Assembly (NCBI GenBank): GCA_028023455.1
Contig: JAQFVV010012402.1
Span: 9,962,292 to 10,026,291 of the forward strand
Reading direction: 5' to 3'
DNA length: 64,000 nucleotides
Source: Epiperipatus broadwayi
Lineage: Eukaryota > Onychophora > Udeonychophora > Euonychophora > Peripatidae
Shown: positions 1-12,800 of the stretch, one piece after another
Position numbering within the stretch: position 1 is the first letter of the stretch
Layout: each line of letters starts with the position of its first letter
Notes under the pieces: model-generated
Seen by the model: only the letters and a program-made list of their open reading frames with translations
Database searches by the model: none
What the model was told of the DNA's origin: nothing
Program-made: the position numbers and the translations under genes

Positions 1-3000
1 GCTTAAACAGAAAGGACATCTTTCTTCAATCACAATGCAAACATTGAATCAAACAATGAACACTAAATGGCAGTGAAATCTCAGGTTTTATGAGCAATTA
101 TGAAATGCACATTTTAAATGTTTGGACATTTTTGTAAACAAAAAAAAAAAAAAGAAAAGAAATTCATTTTGGTAATCATAGAAAATAAATGCTTATAAAG
201 TTTTTCAGAGTATTGGTTTTAAATAAACGGCATTTTATGAAAAAAAAGTTTAGTGTCTACATTTTTTGTAAAGTATATTAACAGAAATTAAATTAGGATA
301 AATTGTTTAGTGTCTACATTTTTTGTAAAGTATATTAACAGAAATTAAATTAGGATAAATTGTAAATAAATAGCTATTTTTTTACTATTCATTATGTGAA
401 ACGATTATATTGTCTTTTAAACAATATATTTTTTTGATACATTATATTTAATGTATTTCTTCAAAAAGTTTTATTTTCCTTATACTTTTTCTCAATTATA
501 GTTTATATTTTAATTCTTTTTATAACCTATTTTTTTTGTAAAAAAAAAAAATGCATTTATTGGTCTATGAAAAATAGTTGCTGTTCAGTTTTTCATTATT
601 TTCGTTTGTATTCTGTAGAATTATTTGTCATTTTTTATTTGAATATTATCTCTAAAGCCTTAAATATTTGCAATTGATGCCAAAGTGTGAATGTGTCTTG
701 TAATGGATAACAGTTTAGTTAAGATATTCACATTTTAAAGCCAACTTTTTTTAAAAAAAAAAAAAAAAAATTAAATTTACAATCAAATTTGAAGATTGAA
801 ATATCTATATAGATAATGAATTTAGTGATAATTTATATATTACAAAATGAAATTCAATATGTATTATAGCAAAGTAATTTACATATCAGTGTCTTGAAAT
901 AAACTACGGAAATAGTTAGCTTTCTCAAAACAAAATATAAAAAAAGGCTTAATTAAGAAAAATAATGAGTAGATGGTTTAGTCATTATTAAATATTAAAT
1001 CATTAATTTGATAGTTCTACAGAAAAATATTTACATAATTTTATAAATTGTACAAATGTATCTTATTAATTTTAGAAATTATTAATTATTATAACAAGGT
1101 TAAGTATTTGATTATTTAAATAAATACATAAACTATATTTTATTTCTGAATCGCTTCCTGTTGAAATATTGAAATGCATTTTGTAGACCATCTATTATTT
1201 GAAGTGTAACTTAAAAGAACTCTAATACTGAAGTAGAATGTTTAAATGTGATGCATTGATTAATAAAAAGGTATATTGTGAGGCGATGTATTTTGTATGA
1301 AAGATTTGTATCAAGACTTGCAATTATTTTAAGATCATTGTCACACAGTGGTAGTCAGAGAATACTAAACGTGTTTTAAATAATATATCTGTTGTTTTTC
1401 ATTCTTATTTTAATATTCTAAAATAGAGAATACTTGGACAAAAAATGTATATTATCAGATTTAATTTACACCAGTGTAAAGATGGCTATTATTATATTTA
1501 ATATAGAGGAAGGGAAGGCATGTAAGTTGTATGCATTGAATCAGACATGATTTTGCTGTTGGTATAATTAGCTCACTTTTATTATGAAAAAAAAAAAAAT
1601 GTACTTTGTCTTATGCTGTCGCTCTTTATTGAAAAATTAATCATATAATGGGGGGGGGGGTTGCAGAGATTTTTGGTTCAAGCATACTAATTTACTTGTT
1701 AGTAATAATTTTTTTGATAAATATTTTTTTAAAATTATCTGATTTATTCTGATATAAAGAAGTGAATTTTCTTTTTTATAGTGTGTCATTAACTGATAAG
1801 TTTCTGATTTTAGTTTTTATTAGTAATATAGATATGGTTGTTTTGTTTATACTTTTAATTGAAAATTATTGGAGGCTTATTGGCTTTAGAGCATCAATAA
1901 ATATTTTAAAATTAGAATAGCCTTTTGTATTCTTATCTTGGTTGCTAACTAATATATTTCAATATGATCTATTTTTTTTTTAATTTTGAATCTTCAAAAT
2001 TTTTTTTTTATGAAAGATTTGTAGGTACTTTTTCACAATTTATTGAAATAATTTTTTATTTATAAGTGCTTTAAATAAAAAATAGGGCATATTAAGATCT
2101 TTTTCTCAATTGAATATACTTATTTCATCTTCCATTTATGAATTATGAAGTTCGTTTACAGCACATATATTTTCATTAACTATAAACTTATATTAGTTTT
2201 TTTTATTCATAAAAATGTCTAATTTTTATTAGTTTGCTATTTGAAAGAATTTTTTTAAATTTTTTTATTTGTATTTATTTGAATTCAAATTAATTTTTAT
2301 ATACTTCAAATAAAAAAATATTCTCATCAAATCATTTGTGAACTTGGCCAAAGTTTTGTTCATATGAATTTTTTTTTTAAAGCATTTTTTTGCTTTAAAG
2401 TGTATCTATTTGTAATGTTATTATCCATTTATATTACTATAAATATATATAAAAATATGAAACAGTTTTAACTAGCTCATGACATAGCAAAGGTCTCTTC
2501 AAATAGTCCTCAAAGAGAAATAGTAAAGAAGCTATTACTCATCTACTTGGTATGGGCTGGCTACTTGAAAGAAAAATCCTTAGTTTGTTTGGAAACTGAA
2601 AAAAATTTATTGTTTTTATCTTGCTAATATTTGAACCAAAAGTCATGATTATTTTATGAAAATGTATCAAGTACTACATTAGAATTGCCTTTATATAAAT
2701 ATGTAATTTACTACTAATGAATTTGTAATTATTTTATCTATTAATTCCATTTTATTAAAGTCTAATTAAAATTCAAGAAAAGCTAAAATAGATCAACAGA
2801 ACAAAATAAAACAAATTTAAAATGCTATTCTTTTATCATTTTATTATTATTAAAAATGAAAAATTTAATTCATTATGCATTTTTAAAAATATATATTTAA
2901 ATCTAATTATATAGGTCCCCCCCCCCCTGTACACACTGTATTATTATTGTTATTATAGATTGTTTAATAATTGGGAAAGGTGTAAAAAGAAAAAAAAATA

Positions 3001-3140
3001 GGTGAGAAGGGAAAAGAAAGGTGGGGAAAAAATGGGTAAAATTTTTTTTTCTTATATGTTATATTTAAGTAATTGGATAGTTTTTTCTGGTGATTGGTTC
3101 TAATTAATTTTATATATATGAAAAGATAGATATTGCTATG
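1..3140. other. A+T-rich non-coding sequence, probably TMED10 intron
   Basis: No convincing coding exon is visible on either strand. The stretch is rich in poly-A and poly-T runs and has a G run near 1,650 and a C run near 2,917. It lies upstream of a TMED10 internal exon whose GOLD-domain exons are not found in this window, so it is inferred to be intron. The only structured item is the tandem duplication listed separately. Confidence 0.5.
248..361. repeat. Perfect 57-bp tandem duplication
   Basis: Two head-to-tail copies (248-304 and 305-361), each beginning gtttagtgtctaca and ending ggataaatt. I see no mismatch between them, so the duplication looks recent. No coding function is apparent. 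Confidence 0.9.
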
Positions 3141-3149
3141 TATGCAATG

Positions 3150-4376
3150 TAAATCAAGGACATGCGCAAAGGTGGGTAAAGAGATGGGGATTAAATTTAG
3201 TGAGGAAAAATCAAAAGTGATGATTAATACTGGGAAAGAGCAGACAAAGAATTTATATTGGGGGATATAAAGTTAAGTGTGGTGAATAGGTATAATTATT
3301 CAGGAATTGTCTTAAGTAATCTGAGAAATTGTTTGGATGAATGGGAGAAAAAAATTGTTAAATGAAGCAAAGAAAAAAAGGGAGTGATAAAGAAATTAAC
3401 AGTGTTTTCATATAATAAGTATGTATGGAAGGGAGTGGCAGTACAAGGGTTAATATGTAATTATGCATTATGTGTTAGTAAAGGGGTATTAGATAACTTA
3501 GAAAAAGTACAAAGAGAAATAGGAAGATATGCATTATATGCAGATGTGTAGATGGCAAAGGATGCAATTCAAGGAGAAATGGGATGGTCAAGTTTTTATA
3601 TGAGATATGCAAAAAGCAAAATGAAAATGTTGGGTAGATTGCAGTTTATGGATAATAAAAGAATAGCCAAAATAGTATTTAATTGGGTAAAGGGCAGGCA
3701 ACAAGGTGGGTATGAAAGGTAATATATTATGCAGAAGATTTAGATAAAGAATTTATATCAGTATACTTATACAAAATGTGGGGTGATTGTGTTAGGAGAA
3801 TTGTTAAGTGTTATAATGGCAAGGAGAATAGATGCATTAATAAAGAATAGGGAATTGGAGAGATGAAGAGTAAAAAAAGTTATAAACGGAATATTGGGTG
3901 TGAGCTAATTTATGATAATAGCAAGGAAAGTAGTTTACTGTTTAAGTCTCGAACAGGATCTTTAGCAACAAAGGAATATATACATAAATGGAAAAATGTG
4001 GGTGATTTAGTCTGCAAGTTGTGTAAGGAAAGCATAGAAAATATTAAGTATCTGTTAATTGAATGTAAATGCTTGATAGCAGAAAGGGTAGAAATAATGT
4101 TGTGGAGGAATAAATATAAACAAAGTGATTATACAGAAAGTGGGTTATTGGTTTTATGTTGGGTTTGGGAAAAGATAAGGGGGATTTAGATATAAAGGCT
4201 ATGAAGTTGACAAAGATTATGTTGTAGAAATGGGATGGAATAGGATAGAGAAGAATATGAGAAAATTTAGGGCGGGGAATGGAAAGGGAAGGTAAAGTAG
4301 CTAACAGGTTTCTCTAGGCATAGTGGCTGAGAGATTCCTGATTCCATATAAGAAGTCACAGTGCATCACATCACAT
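3150..4376 (+). mobile_element. Decayed non-LTR retrotransposon, 3' half (RT C-terminus and zinc knuckle)
   Basis: Broken + strand frames read like the back half of a LINE-type reverse transcriptase. Around 3,180-3,330 a segment resembles the post-catalytic region (KFSEEKSKV-like, then NRYNYSGIVLSN, like the YLG motif). Around 3,420-3,720 it reads YNKYVWKGVAVQGLICNYAL, LEKVQREIGRYALYADV and QGEMGWSSFYMRYAKSKM. The frame at 3,863-4,189 then contains a CKLCKES...YLLIECKC motif, which matches the C-terminal CCHC-like zinc knuckle of many LINE ORF2 proteins. Frameshifts and stops (for example TAG at 3,549) show it is dead. The 3' end carries a short CATCACATCACA-type repeat near 4,362-4,375, typical of a LINE tail. 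The catalytic FADD box and the endonuclease are missing, so this is a 5'-truncated copy. The clade is not certain. Confidence 0.75.
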
Positions 4377-4924
4377 AAAGTTTTAAAACTTTTCATCACA
4401 TTGATAAGAACAAAAAAAAAAAAATTGCCAAAAAAAGCTTTTTTATATTATTTTTATATTGTGCATATGCTTGATTGGCTGTTCCCATTCTAGATGACAA
4501 ATAAGATAAATGTGAACCAAAGAGATAAATTATGAACTACTTACTTTCTGCTAAATATAATTTTGGAACCAAATGAATTGTGAATTATATAGAAGCCATA
4601 CGAGTGTCATATATCATTCAGTTAATGTCAAATGATTAGAATTTTTAATTTATACCTGTTATACCATTTAGATTATGAATTATGTTAATTTGTGTTTTAA
4701 AATTTAAATAATATTTGAACTGCTGTATTTTGATTTATTTTTTTAAATTTATATCCCAGTTAGGTTTTAAGTTATATGCATGTGTTGTGTATATTTGTTT
4801 TCTAAAAATATCCATATATGCTTACATATGCACATTTCATTCCAAATAAAATAAATATAAAAATTATTTATTAAGAAATTTTTGTAAATCTGAATTTAAT
4901 ATATTATCTTTTTTTCATAATTAG

Positions 4925-5051
4925 CTTGCTAAAGCTGAGAAATTGAAACCAATGGAAGTTGAATTGCGGAAACTTGAAGATTTATCTGAATCTATAGTTA
5001 ATGATTTTGCCTACATGAGATCAAGAGAGGAAGAGATGAGAGATACTAATG
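4925..5051 (+). CDS. TMED10: TMED10 (p24-delta) internal exon: coiled coil/stalk
   Basis: Exon of a p24-family cargo receptor that cycles between ER and Golgi. The frame starting CTT at 4,925 reads [19 protein letters not shown], then [19 protein letters not shown] and RDTN. This is the membrane-proximal coiled-coil stalk that follows the lumenal GOLD domain in TMED10 proteins. The acceptor is a T-rich tract ending AG at 4,923-4,924. The donor is GTAATT at 5,052, leaving the final G (5,051) as the first base of the next codon (phase 1). That joins exactly to the AA starting the 16,027 exon to give Glu. An ORF call running on to 5,155 is read-through into the intron. Signal peptide and GOLD exons are not in this window and must lie to the left. 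The Drosophila orthologue is baiser. Confidence 0.95.
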
Positions 5052-5744
5052 GTAATTTGTTTAATACAGAGCTCATTCAAAATATTGAAAGCAATAATAT
5101 CTTAATTCATATATTGATGTTTTTTTTTCCAAATATAATTTTTTTGTGTGTGTAAAAAATAGTATTTGGAATATTAGATTAATTCAAATTAAATCTTGAT
5201 GATTTTAAGAGATTGATAATTATATTGCTGATGTTAAAATGTAAATATGTAAATAAAGTGTAGGGTTATTTTTCTAGATAATTATCAGTTACTGTTGAGA
5301 GCCCTAAGACTAAACTACTTTTTTCTAGTATCCAACAATGGCTTTTTTGTCTTGTGTTTAATTAAAGACAAAATATTTTTAGTTATTGTTGAATACTAGA
5401 ATAAAGTATTGGGAAGTCATGAATTATGCTATATCAGTATACACGACTTCAGTTGTGCACTATCCAAAAACAAAGTAAACAAACAAAAATGTAAATAAAC
5501 AAACAAAAAAAAACAACAACTTAAAAATACTTCAATTTAATGCATATTATGCTACTTGAGCAGGCATTTCTCTTTGATTCCAAGTACTATATGTGTTCAA
5601 ATTTCTAATTAAATTTTGCAATACGCCAATAGCCATTTTTCTCTTTTAAAATTTACATCATATTTCTTAATGAAATTCCTTTGATTTATATTGAAAGGAT
5701 ATATATTTTATTCTTCCTTTATTATCCTTAGCAAATTTGATATA

Positions 5745-6645
5745 CACCTGGTTCTTGTTTTATGCGGATTATTTTAATGCGATTTTGAAGTTATGCGATT
5801 CATGTTTCTTCTTAATAACTTTCATATTTCACTATATTTATTAGATATCAAGAAATTTAAATTATTAATAACTTATTTTGACTTGAAATACTTTTTTTTT
5901 TTTTTCAAAAATATAATGTTATATTAGCAGCTAACGTGAATATGGTCTGAAGCTGTATTTAGAATCTTAGCTTCTATGTAAATAACTTACTTATACTAAT
6001 GAGTAAATAATAATAATAGATTTATACTTACTTATAAAAATATCGCAATAAATATTCAAAAATTTTAAACTTTTAAAACGTATTTTGTTAGATATTAACA
6101 GAAATAAATATTTTTTTAGATTTTTAAAATAAATAATAATGAAGATTTTATTGATTTTCTAAACTGAAAATAATCTTTCTAATGATAATGTATAATCTTT
6201 TTGTTTTGATTGCAATCTCATTTTTTTAATATAGAAACAAAAAACCATTAACACAGCACAAGACTGAAAGTGGTGCTAGTTGTACATCACGTCACAAATC
6301 TGATTTCTTACCAGTTCATAAACAAACGTGACAAATAGCGGTAATGATTAAAATATGCATGAAAAAATGTAAAATTAAATACTGTAGTTAATAAAAAAAG
6401 TAAAAAAAGTTTGTCTTATATTAATTTTTTTCAAATATTTGAAATTTTTTATTAGTCATACTTTATTTCCTTATTTTTTTAATGCAAATTTTAAAGTAAT
6501 TTTTCTTTGTTGCTTTGCTTTTATGCCGATTTCTGAAAATTACAGAACTTATCCCCCATTTTTCAAGATAAGTTTATTTTTGTGCGATTTCTTTTGTGCA
6601 CATTTTCTGAGGAACTTATCTATCGCATAAAACGAGACCCAGGTC
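5745..6645 (+). mobile_element. Tigger/pogo-like MITE, copy A (901 bp), flanked by TA
   Basis: A non-autonomous DNA transposon in the TMED10 intron. The left end begins CACCTGGTTCTTGTTTTATG, and the right end is the inverted form (...GCATAAAACGAGACCCAGGT). It is flanked by TA on both sides (5,743-5,744 and 6,646-6,647), the target duplication of Tc1/mariner-pogo transposons. Terminal sequence rich in ATGCG/CGCAT words recalls vertebrate Tigger elements. No transposase frame is visible. The ORFs at 6,439-6,630 and 8,905-9,102 are the same MITE sequence in its two copies, not genes. Confidence 0.88.
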
Positions 6646-8889
6646 TACAATATTTTGTGATGTAAAATGTTTTCTAAGTGTAAAGCTAAAAGTTTTACAA
6701 AATTTTAAAACATACTTAAAGTTGATTCAGACTTAAAAACATTAAACAATTTAGAGAGATCATAATTTTTTAGTAATGCAATTACTATTACATTTCTATA
6801 AATGAAAAAAGTTAATGAAAAAAAAATATCCAAAATTTGTTTAATTAATTGCGATAAAAGTCGAAAATTTTGCTATTTATTTTATTTAAAAAGTAAAAAT
6901 ATGAAATCGTAAGCTTTTTTTCCTATTCTTATTTTTAATTTAATGACTGCTTACTCAGTATAAAATATATGTAAATGTGTCTCTTCATTTATTATTAATT
7001 ATTATATTTTTTAAAAATTTTGTTTATAATTTTAATTTATACTTGTATACTATACATATAAAAAAGCATCTGTGATATATATATATGTTGAAAAGTACTG
7101 TATACTTAGCAATTCAATAAAAAATATGTATTCTAATGAAAGTTTATCATCAAAATTTGAGCTATTATGCATAATATGCGATGTACTTGAGGGGGGGGGG
7201 CTTAAAACAAAATATAGCAGATATTGCAGCTCCACTGTAGTTAGTTTGTAGTATTGTCAATAGTTATCTAGCAACACATTACCAAACACATTTCTAGTTA
7301 TTATATGGAGATAACCTCATACTTTTCTTTGTAATAAATCCATTAAAATATTTAATCTAACATACAATCTGTATATATATCACTAACAATATCAGAATTG
7401 TAATATAAAACATAATGAGAATAATCTGAGTTAATGTAAAAGCCTTAGAATTCTAAAATAAATTGCTTTAATAATTATTATGTTTAAAGTTCTTGAAAGA
7501 ATAATAAGTATCTCGATAGATAAATACTAGATGTGTAACACATGAGAAATGATTGAAGACCTTATTTGATATATATAATTAAATGCAAAATTTGATTTTA
7601 TGATGTATTGCATAATATGTTGGAGAAAGCTAATAATTTTATTGATAGAATGTTACAATAAGAATGATTATTTGAATTTTTAAAGTATACATTTATTAAG
7701 AATATATGGAAAAAGTAATGTTGATTGAAAACGTAAAAATAACCACAACAGAAAAATAAGAATTTCAGTAGGATTTTAAACTAAGGTGCAGGTTGAAAGT
7801 TATTTGACTAAACTTTGAGAATGTCTGCAAGAAATTGTTAATTATTTTTGAGAATATTAAAAAGGCATAAGTTGATCAGAATTAGAGTTGAAAGTTTTAA
7901 TTAAATGTTGTGTTTGTGATAGCCTTGCCTGGTTACTAGGTATGATTGAAGTAAGACTAAGATAAGAATATGTTTTCTTTCACTGATTGTTTTATATGGT
8001 TATCAGTGAAGATTACTACTTAATATAAATAAAAAACAAATTGTTCATTGTATGCAGATATATTTCACTTAGGTTAAAGAGAAAAATGATTATAAATAGA
8101 AAAACATTTATATACACATAGAATGAAATCAGAAGCATTGTTACTTATGACATTATTTAAAGCATTAACCTGAATTATATGCATTTGGTATCTTCCATAA
8201 GTTGAATAACTAATTTTGCCACTCTCTCTCTGATGCACATCAAGCTCCACAATGTTGCTCTTCAAAACTTTTTACTTATATTGAATTTCACTCCGCACTT
8301 GTGCCTTTATTAAAACATATGTCCAAACTGTTTAGAATATCATCCAATATTTCAGATATATATTTAAATTAAAAACAGGAGCATCCTTTACTGAAAGATC
8401 AAAAGTTCATTATTTTGGATGCTAGCATGGACATATGGCATGATTCCACAGGTGTTAGATTTGTATAAAAACATTTTATTTTCATAATGTAAAAAAAGTA
8501 AGAATAGAGATAATTATATGATGAAATGATAATTTGTTAAAACAAAATGTTTTATTAGCAAGAGCAACATAAAGCTTTTCATCATAAAACAGTAGTTTTG
8601 ATATTAATCAATTTCTTTTAAATATTCATAATAAAATAATTTGCCATGGTTAAGGAGGAATAAGTAAATGACTTGCATCCAATATAAGCCTCCAGAGATC
8701 TTATATAGATTATATCATCATTCCATCTATTCAGTTTGTATCAAACTAATATTCTTTGAATATACCTTCTCTAGCACAAATAATAAAACACTTGGGAAAA
8801 AAAAAATTCTTAAATTATGTTTCTGCAATAGAAATTCTCATAAAATTATATTCTTTTAATAATTTAGTGAATACATATGAACTTAAGTA
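6646..8889. other. Intronic A+T-rich spacer between the two MITE copies
   Basis: No exon, RNA gene or recognisable transposon seen. Contains a (TA)n stretch near 7,077-7,085 and a ten-G run ending near 7,200. The minor ORFs here are low-complexity and unsupported. Confidence 0.5.
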
Positions 8890-9890
8890 TACCTGGGTCT
8901 CGTTTTATGCGGTAGATAGGTTCCTCAGAAAATGCGCACAAAAGAAATTGCACAAAAATAAACGTAACTTATCTTGAAAAATGGGGGATAGGTTACCGTA
9001 ATTTTCAGAAATTGACGTAAAAGCAAAGCAACAAGGAAAAATTACTTTAAAATTCGCATTAAAAAAATAAGGAAATAAAGTATGACTAATAAAAAATTTC
9101 AAATGAAAAAAATTAATACCAAGACAAACTTTTTTTACTTTTTTTATTAACTACAGTATTTAATTTTACATTTTTTTATACATATTTTAATCATTACCGC
9201 TATTTTACAATATGCGTTCGTTTGTGAACTAGTAAGAAATTAGATTTGTGACGTGTTGTACTACTAGCACCACTTCCAGTCTTGTGCTGTGTTAATGGTT
9301 TTCTATTTCTATATTAAAAAATGAGATTGCAATCAAAACAAAAAGATTATACATTATCATTAGAAAGATTATTTTAAGTTTATAAAATCAATAAAATCTT
9401 CATTATTTATTTATTTTAAAAATCTAAAAAAATATGATTATACATTATCATTAGAAAGATTATTTTCAGTTTATAAAATCAATAAAATCTTCATTATTTA
9501 TTTATTTTAAAAATCTAAAAAAATATTTATTTCTGTTAATATCTAACAAAATACATTTTAAAAGTTTAAAATTTTTGAATATTTATTGCGATATTTTTAT
9601 ACATACGTATAAAATCTATTATTATTATTTACTCATTAGTATAAGTAGGTTATTTACATAGAAGCTAAGATTCTAAACACAGCTTCATGCCATATTCACG
9701 TAAGCTGCTAATATAACGTTATATTTTTGAAAAAAAAAAAAGTATTTCAAGTCAAAATAACTAATAATAGTAATTTAAATTTCTTGATATCTAATAAATA
9801 TAGTGAAATATGAAGGATATTAAGAAGAAACATGAATCGCATAGCTTCAAAATCACATTAAAATAATCCGCATAAAACGAGACCCAGGTG
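8890..9890 (-). mobile_element. Tigger/pogo-like MITE, copy B (1,001 bp), inverted relative to copy A
   Basis: The same family as the element at 5,745-6,645, in opposite orientation. Its left end reads TACCTGGGTCTCGTTTTATG and its right end is the inverse (...CGCATAAAACGAGACCCAGGTG), flanked by TA at 8,888-8,889 and 9,891-9,892. The two copies align across their whole length, including the block that ends near AGCACCACTT and the stretch around the poly-A/T run. Copy B is about 100 bp longer mainly because of an internal 91-bp tandem duplication. No transposase coding capacity is seen. Confidence 0.9.
9345..9526. repeat. 91-bp tandem duplication inside MITE copy B
   Basis: Units 9,345-9,435 and 9,436-9,526 both start GATTATACATTATCATTAG and differ visibly only at one A/C site. 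Copy A has the segment once, so the duplication arose after the two copies separated. Confidence 0.9.
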
Positions 9891-9892
9891 TA

Positions 9893-12800
9893 TACTGCAG
9901 ATTACAAATGGTCAGTAGTGTGGTTAACTAATGTAATATTTGCACATGTTGATAACACATGTGATATTGATATTTCTGCAATATCTAGGCTCATCATATT
10001 ATTTTATCCATCTGCATTTAAATTATTTCAAAACAAAATTTTAAACTACTAAAATATCATATGACAATCACTATGGCTTGTACTGGGTGACACTATTGTA
10101 TGGAGAAAGTTGCTGCTGTTAAAACAAATTTTTTATGAGAATAGATACTAATCAGTAACAGGCCATGCAATTTATCTAAATTGCATTATAATTTATCATT
10201 AGAAGGAAATATCTGATATAATGCAAGCTCTATATGTTGATTTTATAAATTAAAATTTTCTTCAATAACTTTTAAGATTGAGCTTTATAAAATGTGTTTG
10301 TTATTAGATTTATACACTAGATTTTAGTGTCCCTTTGAATAAATAAAAAGATCTCATTGAGAATGTAATTTGAAAATATTTTCAAAATTTTTTCATTTCA
10401 CAATCTGAATTTCTTTAATTCTACATATACTAGAAAAAAAAAAAAAAAATGCATTTCAGTAAAGTCTGACACATAAAATAAGTGATTTTTTGAAAAATTA
10501 AAAAATTTATTTCAAAATTCATTGTAAAATTTAAAAATCTAAAATTTTCTAATAAAAAAATTAACAAAAATTAAAACTTAATTTCTTGTACATTTTTATT
10601 AGGCCATATTTAAATTCACTGGACTACTATTGTTCAAGGCATAAAAATTAAGAATGTTTCATTTTAACATTTCAGCTGTTGCATTTATATGTACACATAT
10701 TGCAACATATATTTTTTTTATTAGCATGAGCCTTTTTTTTTGATCACATTGACTCATCCTTTACTAAAAAAAGGTTATCATAAAACAAGTTTTAGTTTAT
10801 TCCCCATTCATATTCAAACAATAATAAAGTGGATAATTTTTAAGAGTTCTCAGGATAATCCAGGTAACTCTTATAGTCTTACTGCAATACCATATTATTA
10901 GCTCCTATGACTAAATCTATCATTAACAAATATTTCTGATGATGTGAAATGGTGTTCAATATGCATAGATCTGAGTAATATAAAATGAAATAACTAAAAC
11001 TAGGATTTTAATTTAATACTTTATTTACATTGGCAACTAGAATGTAGGTCATAAAATTACATATTAAAATAACACTAACTTATTATAACTAGTATGTGCG
11101 TATTTACATTGTAAGCGATGTTAAACAAGGTACTTAGCGTGAATTAAAGGAAGGTACACACTCAGCTTAATTGGCTGATAATGATTTAGTATTGAGGATA
11201 GAACTTATTATGGAATATGTTGAGGGTAAACCTAAATAAATTATCTTGGCAAGTATCGTTCAATAATTATTTATCCTTTTGTAATTTAAGGTAGCTTCCT
11301 TTAATTGGATACATGTGATTGTTTGCTTGGTATAATACTATACATGAAATCATTCTTTAACATTTGTATATAAAAATTCAGATAAAACTAAAAACAAAAT
11401 TTGAAGACCGCATTGAAAAATTTGGCATTCAAATATTCACGATACTGAGTAAAGTGGTCATATTAGTATAAGAATTTAAAGTATCCAAAATGAAACAATA
11501 ATGGCATTAGAGAATTTGATTGCAATTCCTGTGATAATCCAATATAATCTATTCCATATTACTTAGTGTTTTAATTCCCTTATATATAGGGTAAGTAGTT
11601 GATAATCCACTTTCAATATGCATATGAATCTATCCAAAGGTAAATTTCAGTAATCATTGATTCTTATGTGATCTAATAAACTTGTAGTATCATAATTTCT
11701 TTGAATATTATCTATAAGTATTCATCTATTTATTAGGTTATCCACAAACATCATAGTATAGGCGTTAAAATTCCAACATGTGCATAATAAGTATGTTTCC
11801 AATGGAAGTGTAATAAAATACTACATCTGGGAGGTGGTATTACAATCTCTCAACTAAAGTTTGGTATACTAGATATTCTATATATTGTTTCCTTCCTTCA
11901 ATGAACAATTCTTAAGGTAGTTGTTTGAAATTAATTTGGTTTCTTCTGGGAAATTGGCATTTTATTTTACTTATAACGGTCAACACTACTCATATGCGTG
12001 GGATTATTTGATTTTATATGCGTATTTTCCAAATTTGAATGAATTTATGCGCTGAAAATCATGGTTTTATTAATTAGATGATCTCAATTTAAATCCATGG
12101 TCCTTAGGAAAAAGATGTCAATGTGTTTGAATCTAGCAATCTATTTTTTTTTTCAACTGGTCTTACAGATATGTATATTTCAGTAAATAGAATACGCTGA
12201 TTAAAATATAGTTTCTTCTAGATAGTTTATCAGCATGTGTGTGTGTAGATTCTCTTGAAAAGAAAAGTATCCAGTAAAGTTTCCTTTTTAATATGACTAA
12301 TTGATCTATTATTTTTGATGTATTATTTTCACGAAAAAGAATCTTTTTTTTTATAATTTTATTTCTTGTTGCTGTGTTCACTTGTATCTTGTGGATTTCA
12401 TTTGATTGTTGCCTTATGTTTAAATAATATTAAATATACCTGCACACATACATATATATATAAATTATTACATCTGAAGTGTAATGTGTATTAATCATTT
12501 ATTAATGTGCAAGTAAATAACATTTTAATAAAACAATTTTCCTAAAATTAAAGTGTTTTAATTTTGTTCTTTTCTATTAGTGATTTCAAGTTAAAATTGT
12601 TATTGAAGTTTACTGTACCAAATATTTATACTAAGTACATCATTGATTTTAATTTTGAATTATTTTTAAACAAAATAAGTAAAAAATACAATTAAGATAT
12701 TAATTAAAATCTTGTGGTAGGTGTCATATTTTGCCAGATAAAGTAGTTATTAATTGGCAGTTTTAACGATGAAATAAATTGATATCAAAAAATTTTTTTA

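Noticed and set aside
1-4924. Search for upstream TMED10 exons (signal peptide, GOLD domain)
   Set aside because: No frame matching the GOLD domain was found. These exons must lie left of the window.
7188-7200. Runs of G or C (near 1,650; 2,917; 7,190; 49,590) as G-quadruplex or regulatory signals
   Set aside because: Single homopolymer runs are slippage products in a homopolymer-rich genome and do not form the four-tract pattern.
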